NCBI GenBank assembly: GCA_015680685.1
Contig: MNCI01000813.1
Location: 18,800 to 82,799, forward strand
Direction: 5' to 3'
Length of the DNA: 64,000 nt
From: Gnetum montanum
Taxonomy: Eukaryota; Streptophyta; Gnetopsida; Gnetales; Gnetaceae
The translations under genes and the position numbers were made by a program. The notes under the pieces are model-generated. The model saw only the letters and a program-made list of their open reading frames with translations. It searched no databases and was not told the origin of the DNA. Shown here piece after piece: positions 33,418 to 43,899 of the stretch (positions are counted from its first letter, which is position 1; each line of letters starts with the position of its first letter).

Positions 33418-34930
33418 ATGCATGGCTTGCCCCAGTCAATAGGCCATTGTATAACCAAGATAGCAAGCACCTCACATGGTCCCACAACCTACAACAAAGT
33501 TGTGGATCACACAACTAGCACTACGCAAGGGCTCTATCTCCTCTTTGGAGGATCTTCTAAGCTAGTTTCTAGTGCACTTCAAGTACAACTTGAAGCCTAA
33601 AACCACCCTAGACTAACTAATGTAGATCAAGTAGGACCATCTAGAGCCTATGAAAAAATTTATCCAATGCTGGAGCACCTCATTGAATGAAATTCAAGAG
33701 CCAATAGTTGAGAGACATAACTCTTGGCCATCTTGAAGGATGTAGTCAATGACTTCATCAAATTAAAATTGTACTACTTGGCCTTCTAGTCTCTAAGCCA
33801 AGCCTTTGCTCAAACAAAGAGCATACAAGATGTGGAAGAAGCTAGTAAGGACCCAGCCTACATGGCCTATAAAAACCTACATGCAAAAAAGCACAAGGAT
33901 AAGGGGAAGCAAAGTGAAACCATGGCAAATATGGCCAAAGAGGAAAAAATAACCAACCTGAGGTCAACAACTAGGCCACCCAAAGCCCCAACCAAAAATC
34001 AAACTACTAGCCCTAGCCCTATGGAAACTAACTAGCTTGCATCATTAGTGGCCATAGCACAAGCCACTCTAAGGCCTAACTTTGAGTTCAAGGATCATGA
34101 AAAATATACCCCACTACTATTAGAAACTTTAGAACTATTTGACCACCTTGTAAAGGCTAGATGTATCCAATATAAGTATATGTCTAAAGATGCTCACAAA
34201 AGACATGATAGATATTATGATCTCCTAAGAACTCTTACCTTAGTAGCCTCAAATGAGCCCTTAGTCTTGAAGCACTTTAGGCTGGATTGGTTCTACCACT
34301 ACCATTAGTTGCTTGGTCACAACATTGAATTTTGCATGGCCCTGCAGGATGACCTCCAAAGAATGATTGACAAAGGAAAGTTGGTACATGATGCCACCAA
34401 CCTAGTCAAGCCTTAGAAGCAATCTATGAGGGTGTACAAAGATCCTCTAAATGCGAATGATGCAAGCTATGTCATCAATGCTAACAACAGTGATAACAAC
34501 CTAGAATTAGCATGACAACCATTCATGGTTTGGATGTCCTCTAGTAGCATAAGGGCTTCCTTAGCCCATATATGTTTGAGGCCCCTTTTCATTATTAGAG
34601 TGCCACCTCGGGCACCTACAATTCCCTTCATGGTTAGGGTGCCATCCCATGCTGCAACAATGACAACCACCCAGCCATCCTTCATGGTCAAGCTGCCACA
34701 ACATGTTAACTCCTCATCTACTCAAAGTCTAGTAGTGGGTAATGCATCAGTCCCTTCCCATTCAAGGGCCAATCTCGCTAGCAATACTAAAAGACCCTCT
34801 AGGTGGCAACATTTGGAGAAAAGAATTCTTGGGTTACCAAAACTAGTCCTTCTATCTACAGTCCCCATGCCCAAAAAAAGTAAGGAGACCACCACCACCA
34901 ACTTACAACCAAGAATTGGGGCCCCTGCAT
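33418..34930 (+). pseudogene. gag: gag of C5
   Basis: The frame is continuous for about 1.5 kb apart from TAG/TGA/TAA stops. Recognisable parts are LEHLIE..ILKDVVNDFIKLK, a Lys-rich stretch near 33880 (NLHAKKHKDKGKQ), and FDHLVKARCIQYKYMSKD. The zinc-finger-like GHNIEFCMALQDDLQRMIDK follows at about 34318-34380 after a WFYHYH stretch, where a Tat gag would have a Cys-x2-His. A Val/Pro repeat (IIRVPPRAPT, FMVRVPSHAAT, FMVKLPQHV; 34590-34700) follows. This resembles Ogre/Tat gag in order, and the assignment is by eye. Confidence 0.65.
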
Positions 34931-34939
34931 AGGTCAAGC

Positions 34940-35875
34940 CAATAAAGCCAAAGTTGCCTCCTTATGAAATCTATCTCTTAGGGCATATGGAGGAAGTCAA
35001 AGCTAGCAAGAGCACAACTAATGGCAAAGACTTTGTAGATGTATTAGCCCAGGATAAGTAAGCACTAAAGTAGAAGAACACAACGTTGAGTCTATATGAC
35101 CTAATTATGACATCATCTACCCACAATGAAGCACTAGTGAAAATGTTGATCTCCATTCTTGTGATGGAGAACATCATAGTAGATGAGTGTTCCATCCATG
35201 CTATGATGTTTCCAACTGCAACATAGGAATCAAGATCCACATCCCTTGCATTTTTTGATGAGGAAATTAAGCTCAACCTTGAGAAGGGTGAGGGTATAAT
35301 GGCCCCCATGTTTGACACCATACAAGTCAAGCATTGCCAGATTTGGAGGATGCACATTGATGATGGGGTAGTAACAAATGTTATTTCATACACTATCATT
35401 GATAAGTTAGGCCTCATGAACCATATCAAGTCAATAAAAATCATGTGCCTAAAATCTTCAATGAGTCACACCTGACTATTAGAAGCACAGTAACCATACC
35501 CTTCATGGTAGGAAAGAAATTCCCCACCACCATTGAATTCATAGTCATAGAGGAGATTCCAAGATTTAACTTGATCTTAGGCAGCCCTTGGCTAGCCTAG
35601 CCATATGCCAGCTCCTCCTCGATTCATTAGGAAATCAACCTTCCATATGAAGATGTTAAAGTTATCATCCACATTGATAATGTTGCCCCTCTATCCATCA
35701 ACAACATAGATATGGAGCATGGGTAAGAGGTGGAATTTCTTGATGACATGTCTATAGAAAAGGATGAGAATGAAATACATGAGACAAACACACCTAAATA
35801 GGTAGTAGAAATTACTAATCTTCTAGAGGACACCCTATGGGTAGAATTGCTCTTCAGTGCGGTGAGCGAGGGTCA
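34940..35875 (+). pseudogene. pro: protease of C5 with C-terminal extension
   Basis: The segment has SLYDLIMTSSTHNEALVKML, FFDEEIKLNLEKGEGIMAP, then the active-site region WRMHIDDGVVTNVISYTIID (about 35345-35400). After a frame change RFNLILGSPWLA (about 35558) and INLPYEDVKVIIHIDN follow. The catalytic Asp with its following Asp-Gly survives. The reading extends about 90 codons beyond the usual protease end and stops with no RT. C6 shows the same extension. Confidence 0.65.
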
Positions 35876-35978
35876 ATAAGACTACCAAATAGTGCCCTCT
35901 AGGCCCTATGCAGCCCCTAATCCACACTGGATTAGGAAGCAAATGCATAGTTAAGGTATTCCCTTAGTCCAAAAGAGC

Positions 35979-36073
35979 ACTAAGGACCTACCCACTATCC
36001 ACTTCCCTACACCTTGCATCCTACTATCTAGTGCTAGGGACCTACCTGCTATCTACTTCCCTGCACCCATACA
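35979..36073 (+). repeat. short direct duplication after C5 protease
   Basis: A block with GGGACCTACC, CTATC and ACTTCCCT(G/A)CACC occurs twice about 55 bp apart. It is a local tandem duplication with no coding role seen. Confidence 0.6.
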
Positions 36074-36281
36074 TCCTTCTCTCCATTTACATCGCATCAA
36101 CAATGCAGCATGTTACTTACATGTAATTTTATTACTTAAATTACCATTTTCATTTCCTATGCATTCAATAGCTTAGTTTACATTTCTACCATTGTTTCTT
36201 TAATGCATTTCCTTTCATGCATAAAAAACATCAAAATGCATAAAAATCATAAAAACTAAATTACAAAAAAAGTGATAACAA

Positions 36282-36465
36282 CATAATAGCCTAGAATGAC
36301 CTTAAACCACTACATCAGCTTGAAATGTTCTCAAACTATGCTTCTAATTCTATCCCTATAGCCTATCATGGCCTCAAGCTGGAAACATTGCAATCCACCA
36401 TGGCCCTAAACTAGTAATGCATGGTCCAAAATGGCCTTAAACTAGCATGGGGCTCATAGTGGCCT
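36282..36465 (-). repeat. 29-bp minisatellite, reverse orientation
   Basis: On the minus strand the units read GCTAGTTTAAGGCCATTTTGGACC, ACTAGTTTAGGGCCATGG and related forms, matching the arrays at 8634-8768 and 41514-41711. The orientation is opposite to those two, as is the orientation of the neighbouring gag-protease. Confidence 0.65.
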
Positions 36466-36879
36466 AGTTACACTATCATCCCATAATACTAAGTTAGCAT
36501 ATTAATTCATCACATTATAAGCATAGCAAGCACATATCAAAAAAACTATAAAAAAAAATTTACACATTACACATTACATCTATCAAATACATGCATTAGA
36601 TATGATATGAATAGTAGTACATAGCATGAGTAGCATCATGCGACAAAAGTATAGCAAAAATAGCAAAAAATGCCCAGTAGTAGGGGTACATCTAGTCTTG
36701 CTCAACTAATGGTGCTAGGTGGAGATGGATGTTCTTCATCTTCAACCATGTTGCTAGGGACTACAACATCTCCTAGTACTTGCCATCATAACCATAGTAA
36801 ATAGGCACCATTAGTATGCAAACCTACATGATACAAGCTAACTCAAAACACAAAAAAGCATAAAAAACAAAAACTAACC
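36466..36879. other. A-rich spacer
   Basis: No gene is seen. The A-rich sequence carries repeated ACACATTACA and CATAGCA words. It separates the minisatellite from the antisense ORF. Confidence 0.6.
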
Positions 36880-39800
36880 TAAGAGGATCCCACATCAATG
36901 ACTTCTGGAGGCAAATTTCCAAGGTCAACCTCTAAGCACTAGAGGATCTCGATCTTGGAAAGTTGCGTCTAGCCCACTTGGCCAAAGTCAATCCCTGCAA
37001 GGGTCTTTCCTTTGTCAATGAAGGTCCATGTAGGTAACTCCATTAAAAAGGTAGCAAAAGAAGCCTTTTCAAAAGGGGTGATGATCTTCCTCTTAGGAGA
37101 GCCACTCACCACCATTTTCTGCATGAACAACTTGTACACTTGCCTCCTACTAGTTGCCTCAAGAAACATCTCAAGGTGAGGACGTTCAATAGACTCCTCC
37201 TTATACCATCTTAGGTATGCATTGTGCTCATGCTTGTATCAATGCTTATGGTTCTTCTGAGTCTACCCCCATTTATAGACCTTTGTGTTATAATTTTCTC
37301 AAACTTAGTTCTTCTAGGAAATTAAGTCCATCTATAGCCACTACTTTATCAACTCTTGTGTGGCCTCATTGTTATCTCTGAGAGCTATCTAGTATCAAGC
37401 ATCCTCTATCTCAAAGGTATGCTAGGTGTTATGTCTACAAGCTCTAGCCACCAAAACATCATATCTAGATTAAAGATCATTGGTCTTTGTATCTTGGCTA
37501 CTCACTCTCTCTTATAACTCATGCACACATTTCCACAAGTGCCCATTTGAGTACCTACAAGCCCACAATGCCTTCACATAAGAAAGCATGCACTTGTTTG
37601 ATGTCTCATACATGTGATGAGATAGTTGATCAACTTTAGAAGGGAGGTCAGGGAGAGCATCCATCTTGGCCACCATGCTTAGATCCCATTGAAGCTTAGA
37701 ACTAAGCATGTAACTAGTAGAGAAACATAAAGCAATGCAACAACATGCAGATACCAAGCCCAGGATCTACCTATTATAGGAAATCCATCATGTCCTCAAT
37801 GATGCCTTCCATAAAGGTGAATTTATTAGGCATGTCTACCCATGGCTCCATGTAGTAAGTAGAAATGGGACCACTAGCAAGGACATTTGATGCCATAACA
37901 TAGTATTGTAATTAGCACATAACTGAATAGCTAAAGATACTAGATCAAAGAATCAATAACTAATGGCAATCCAAGTTAGTTACCTGGAAAGCACTCATGC
38001 ATGAATATAGGGGGGTCACCTGGCTGCACATCATTGAATAGCCTATTAAAATCACCCCCATCAAGGTGGAGCAATCCCACTTCCTCCAACTATCAAAGGA
38101 TCTCTATTATATTAGGTAACTCATCCCCATGGGCCTCCCTCTCCTTAGCTTGAGAAGGTACTTCTTTTGGTACTACCTTGGTCACTACTCTTGTAGCCCT
38201 CTCTACTATCTCTACAATTAACACATATACATACATAGCACATTAGTACACATATGCATGTCATTATCTAGTTAACAATAATACATAAAAACATAAATAT
38301 ATACAAAAATATAATATATGCATCTAACAAGTTAAACATACTAGCCTACAACCTCTATGCACAAGCTCTAAAGCTTAATTCTAATCTTCTTGCTACTTAG
38401 CCTCCTAACCTCAAGGGTAGCCTCCTCTATATCACATAGCCTCTTGAACTTTGCCTTAGACAGTTCCACCATCTTTGCAATATAGCAATTTTCCTTAGTC
38501 ATGTTCCTAGTGCTAGCTTGAGGACTCTAGCCTACACTATCGCGCAAGTAATGTGATTGCCCCATGGGACCCTTAGTTGTTATATATAATGAATTATCAA
38601 TATCCTCTCAGGGGTTCTATGTGCATGTAGTACTAAACATGTGCTTAACCCATGGCTTGGATAGCTGCTTGTAGTCCTACACAACCCATTTCTCACCATC
38701 ACATACAAGCAAGAGCTCCACAAACCTTCACAGGTATCCTATGAAGAACATGAAGTTGACATGGGACCTCACCTAGAGGTTGAACTACAACCTAGAGATA
38801 TCTATGTGCAAGTTGGTAGCTATATAGGTAGCCCAATTGAACCTCATCCCCTCTAGTAGCACCTCCTTCATCACTCATGCCTACTCCACTGCAAGGATAT
38901 TTCCTTAGGAGAGCAACTTCCAAAAGGCACGAGCATACAAAGGAGGGTAGAGCTTCTGCACCTTAGGCACAAAAAAATTCTTAATTAGTAAGCCCTTGTA
39001 AGATTCGAAGGCCTCCAACTAGTCCTTGATCTCCCCTCTATGGTCCACCTCCCTACTATCGTTATTGAAAATTTTTAGGCCATTAGTGGGGAGTCCAAAG
39101 AGGTCAGCAAAGAAGGCCTTGGTGAGGTCTAGCACCACCATCATGTCACACACTTGGATCACAAATTGCTTGAAGTCATTACTAAAGGAGTCAACAATGA
39201 TAACCATTTTGGCCGTTGGGATACTTGGGCTAAGGGCCAAAAATAGGTCCATGAACCCTGCATGCATGAGGTAAGTAGTCAATGCATCTGAAGCTTTATG
39301 GCACAACCAGTGCTATGCACCATCCACATCACTATACTTCATGATGAAGGTGGCCTTTGTGTAGCTTGTAGTGATCACTATCATCTTCTCAATGGTAACT
39401 ACCATTGCAACAAAGGTAGAACAATGTTATCATCATGCAAAGGTAAACTAACAAGCATACACGAGCAAGCATATGAGCTAAAGCTTACACACATTCATGG
39501 CACAAATAGGGTGCAAGATGGTGGTGGTATTGCAAGAATCTCCTTGATGTTAAGCTCACTACTTATCCACTCCACATCCAACCAATCATGAGTCCTGCAC
39601 CACTCATATGCCTTCAAATATCAAGTGGGATAAGCCCTAGATCAAACCTCACCTACTCAATCACGGCTACCTAAAAATTTGGACTACAAGAGAACACCTC
39701 CAGGGTAGCGTGGGTCAAGGCTAGAGGATCTACTTCATCATGTAGGCCCTCCTCATTAACTCTAAACTTTTCATTAACTGTAAGCTACTAGCAATCTAAC

Positions 39801-40131
39801 ATGAGCAAGTAGCAAAAACACACTACAAGAATCGTGAAAGCACTTACACCCTGACATATTAGATAGTTCTAGGTGGGTTTTGAAACAAGGTGTGCATTTG
39901 CAATGTAGTGAAAAGGGTGTTTCTCTTATTGTAGCATCCAAACTATTTCATGTGCCATATCCTGTATAGGTGCCCAGAACTCCAAGGACCCCTACCCAAA
40001 CCACCTACCTCATCACCACTAGTAATAGGCTCATCTGACATGAACCTCAAGATGTCCCAATTAGCTCTAAGCAACAACATCTCAGTGATGGCGCTAGCAG
40101 CCTCCACTACCAAGTGTAACCACATGATCAC
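36880..40131 (-). pseudogene. antisense extra ORF (aORF) next to C5
   Basis: Minus-strand coding character extends over about 3.2 kb with stops and at least one frame change. Segments from the N-terminal side are WLHLVVEAASAITEML (40100), FMDLFLALSPSIP and LTKAFFADLFGLPTNGLKIF (39100-39260), and MKEVLLEGMRFNWATYIATN (about 38850). Helical stretches follow (MVELSKAKFKRLCDIEEATL at 38450; MYETSNKCMLSYVKALWAC at 37580), ending FMQKMVVSGSPKRK (37080). The layout, a globular N-terminal part followed by long helices, resembles the A2 sORF and plant retroelement accessory ORFs. It runs opposite to the C5 gag. Antisense ORFs are known in Tat elements such as Grande and RIRE2. Function is unknown. Confidence 0.6.
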
Positions 40132-40559
40132 ACTAAACTACTATAATAGGTACTCTAGGAACTCACAAACCCCTAGCTAGAACCAAATTGCCTAATGGCC
40201 CACCCACATATCTAGTGTAGGCATGTTAGGGATAGATTTTCTTATGCAGCATAGGATGCCCACAAGCTCCAGAATAATCAAGATAGGCTTCAATAATACC
40301 TTGCAACCATCAAGCAATAAGAAAAGTGTTAGTATACATATATAGATGCAAGTTTTGGCATTAAATTATTAGATTAAGTTAGAAAAATTAACATAACATA
40401 GTACAAACTAACAAATTTTTTTAATTTTGGCAATACACCCTAGGGCCCCACAAGTATAGGACATTAACCAATCCATTTGACATGCCTAGTACTCACTAAG
40501 GTACAACATGTTTTCATAGGCTCAACATTACATTTTTTATGTTAGCATTATGCATAGTT

Positions 40560-40740
40560 TACAGGATTCTTGTAAAATTTTTATAACTCCAGACTACCTC
40601 AGTGGAGAGTCTAGTTTGGAAATTGCAAAATTTTCTAACCCTAGACTGCATCCATGGAGAGTGTAATTTCAGATTGTGAATTTTTCTAACTCCTAACTAT
40701 GCTCTCTATAGAGCATAGTCATAAAAAAGGAACTTTCAAG
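40560..40740 (+). repeat. short ~52-bp hairpin repeats related to the 30.6 kb array
   Basis: Three units at about 40584, 40635 and 40687 each read CTAACYCYNGACT followed by a GAGAGT or GAGCATAGT arm. They share the TTTTCTAA and CTATGCTCT motifs with 30580-31140 in the same orientation, but lack the spacer of the longer unit. They could be the 3' counterpart of the 30.6 kb array in one element, which is an inference. Confidence 0.55.
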
Positions 40741-41513
40741 GAAAACATTTTAGCAAAAACTTGGTCATGCCAATAGGGAGTGTAGCCTCTATGAGCCCTG
40801 TGTTGTCACCCCACCACTCACTACACACTACATCCTATCACGTCACTATGCACCATGCTGATGCCCTACCATGCCTTGCCAAGAACCATGCTCTACCATG
40901 TTGCATAGCCACACCATCATGCTTGTCTTTCCATCCCTACCCTCTCTCCCTCCTCCTCTGCCATTTCCCTAAGCAAAGAAAAAAATAAGGAAAAGGGAAG
41001 AGAAAAAAGCATTTCCTAACTCATTTACCCTTGTAGCCCCTGCAACCGCATTGTAGGAAAAAATCACCTCATGACCCTTGCAGTACATCACAGGGTGCAA
41101 CAACTCCCACAACTCTCACAAAGTGCAATGTACCTAGCCTCTAATTCATCAAGGTGCATCAAGCTTTTTTTGATGATTTCTTGTTTAGTTTATTTTAGGT
41201 TGGATGTTGTATTATCCATATTGTTCAATGCTTGAGTTGTAGACATTTTGACACTTATGATTTATTGTTTTAATATTTATGCTAGATAGTTTGGATATGA
41301 TTATATTTATTGTTTTAAAAATTTTTAAATTTTAAGTTTCGATTTTAGTTTTTGCTACATATGTTCTTGATGGCTTTACTACTCTAAGGTTTAAGGGTTA
41401 TAAATGTTGTAAGGAAGGTTATGCTACTGATGGCTATGTTGGCTATGTTGAAAATGGTTAGACAATAAGATTATGAATGGTCATATGATAAGGGTTACTT
41501 GCCTATTCTAAGT
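40741..41513. other. non-coding stretch
   Basis: No domain is recognised. A pyrimidine-rich part at 40800-41000 is followed by AT-rich sequence. A plus-strand open frame near 40761-40988 has no coding pattern. Confidence 0.5.
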
Positions 41514-41711
41514 CATGGTGGGCCACATGTTTATCAGTATTTTAAGGCTATGGTGGGTTGTAGTGCCTGTTTAAAGTCTTAGTGAACCGTAGCACCAATT
41601 TAAAGTCTTAGTAGACTATGGTGCCAATTTGAGTTCTCAGCAGGTTGTAGGTTTGCTAGTTTTAGGCCATGGCAAGCCTTAGGTTTTGCCAATTTTAGGT
41701 TATGGCTAGCC
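41514..41711 (+). repeat. 29-bp minisatellite downstream of C6
   Basis: About six units of 29-33 bp are present, such as GTAGCACCAATTTAAAGTC and ATGGTGCCAATTTGAGTTC. They are homologous to 8634-8768. The array follows the end of the C6 protease on the minus strand. Confidence 0.7.
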
Positions 41712-41989
41712 CTCATTAAAAGGAAACTTATATTTTTGGTGATTTTCTATTTTAAAATTTTTATAGGGATTTTAGCATTTACAACATGTGCAAAAGTAAA
41801 AAGAGAAAAAGGCTCTAATAAATAAATAAAAATGCAAATGATAATAAAACGCTTAGGCTACATGTATAAAAGAGTAAAATAAAGAACACTAAAAAGAATA
41901 ACAAGTCAATAAAGAAAATTAGGGTAAATGGTTATTGATGCATATCATTATATGATTATAAGGGCATAGGTGAAAGGGACAAGGTGTAG

Positions 41990-43270
41990 TTCACTTGTCC
42001 AGCCTCTTCCTAATCTTTGCAAGATTATGATATGTGTAAGTTCTACTTTCTAGAAGTTTGTATTCTCCATCCCTTTCATTGATGATGTCAAAAGGAAGTT
42101 CATCCCATAAAGCATCCCACTGCCCATCGTTTTCATTATTAGCTTTATCCTCTCTCCCAAGTTGCTGGATTTTGTGGCTAGGAGTTTCTTCTTGAAAATC
42201 CACTTAAGATCCTTACTCTATGTACACATTGTTAAGAACTAGGGGCACCACGTTATTATCATGAATGATGATTTTTCCTCCCTCATAAGGAAGGTGAAAC
42301 TCTTGTTTGAGGGGTGAAGACATGGCTCATAACTAAGCCAACTAAGATCTTCCTAGGATAAGGTTAAATCTTGGTGTTTCCTCCACCACTAATAAATCTA
42401 CAGTTGGGAAATTTCTTCCTTGTCACAAAATCCAAGGAAATAGACCCTTTGACAATAGCCCTTGATCTGACGAAGGACATGAAAGCAATTGTTGATGTGT
42501 GTTTTATTTTCTCTATCAAGCCTAATCATTCAACGATGGTGCATGTGATGATGTTTGTTAAAACCCCATCATCTACATTCATCTGATGCATCTTAAAATA
42601 CCCCATCTAAATCATGATGAAAAGAGGAGCCCTATTCACTTTTCCATGTTGGAAATTGATCTTGATCTCACTATCACTAAGTACCAGCAATGTTGACTTC
42701 TTTTCCCTTGCTGTAGAAGAAACCAATATAGCATGGGTGGATTCCTCATTAGCAGGGATGTTCTCACTAATAGGGATATAATTCAACATCTTGACTAGTG
42801 CTTCATGATGTGTAGTAGAAGTCATGATCAGACCATATAGGCTCAAAGTTGTATTTTTTTGTTTGAGAGACTATTTAACTTACTCCATCACACTAATGAA
42901 TTTTTTCTCATTGGTAATGGACTTGTTACCCCAATCATGATTCACTTCCTCCATGCACACCAAAATGTGAACTTCAACCTTTGGTTTTTGCTAGTGGGGT
43001 CTCTTCTCTTTCTTCTATTTTTTGATTATGGGGTTCTTTCATGGTTTACTGGTTGATGTAGGTTGGGCAGAGGAGTTCATAGGTATAGATGATATTGGAA
43101 TGGGCTTCAGCAAGCTTCTTCCTTTACTTTTCTGAGACTTTTTGGTTGTTGTCAATTGTGTTAAAGGAAGAAGTCAGGGCTAGCTAGGTTATAGTTAGTT
43201 GCGCCACCCTAATGACAAAAGATTCCCTTGGAGGCATTCATGATGGTACTCTCATGAAAAATAATGATCT
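41990..43270 (-). pseudogene. pro: gag end and protease of Tat-like remnant C6
   Basis: The minus strand has FVIRVAQLTIT (gag repeat, about 43215), SLYGLIMTSTTHHEALVKML (42790-42846) and SDSEIKINFQHGKVNRAPLF. The active-site VDDGVLTNIITCTIVE lies at about 42540-42590, followed by EETPRFNLILGRS and FHLPYEGGKIIIHDN. The last segment (41991-42203, FQEETPSHKIQQLGRED to LAKIRKRLDK) ends at a clean stop. Each block has a counterpart in C5. No RT follows, and a minisatellite does. The remainder of gag upstream of 43270 is not readable. Confidence 0.65.
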
Positions 43271-43559
43271 TAAGCTAGTGGAAGCTGAAAATGCACTTTC
43301 ATTATAAGGGGATCATCCAAATCACAAATGGTTCCCTCATGGGTAACTAATTGTCATCTATGTTGAACGACAATATCATGTATGTAACATTGTTGATGTT
43401 TAGTGGATCCTTATACACTTGCATCTATTGGTTCTATGGTCAAACAAGATTGGGTGCATATAGAACAAACTCTTTCCTATTTATCATCTTCTACAAGTTA
43501 TCCTTTAGCATAAGGGAGAAGTTTGTATCATGACTAGGTAGCTAGAGATAGTGGTAAAA
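43271..43559. other. unassigned spacer between C6 and the A-family fragment
   Basis: No readable domain is present. It probably includes decayed gag of C6. Confidence 0.4.
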
Positions 43560-43899
43560 GAAGTTTAATTTACAAAGCAATCATGATCATGTCTTCCTTT
43601 AGTGATGGTTAAGATAGCATGAAACCTATAAGGATCTTCACACTTCACCAACCTTCATTTTAAAGGAAATTAACCTTTGATCAACTAAGAAGGCATGTTT
43701 TCCTACAAAACATCTAATTAATCTTTCAAATTATTAGAAACATAAATATTATTGATTTCAAAGTCCAATTTTCCCTATGAAAAGTGTTTACAAATAAATA
43801 AATGTCTCAAATTTAGATCTATTCAAGTTTTTACAAATTATAATTTAAGAAAAAATTGAACACATTACAAAAATGGCTTATGCCAATATGTACAAAAAT

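Larger units (their letters stand above)
33418..35875 (+). mobile_element. Tat-like gag-protease remnant C5
   Basis: A plus-strand element carries gag and protease in one frame (33418-35440) and no RT, RNase H or integrase in the expected position. C6 (41990-43270, minus strand) is a diverged relative of the same gag-protease with the same ending. The minisatellite at 36282-36465 follows. LTRs are not identified. It is either a pol-less derivative or an element whose pol has been removed by later events. Confidence 0.65.

Noticed and set aside
34525-34932. 135-codon plus-strand frame as a separate gene
   Set aside because: It is in the same frame as the C5 gag upstream and protease downstream, so it is the repeat-containing gag linker.
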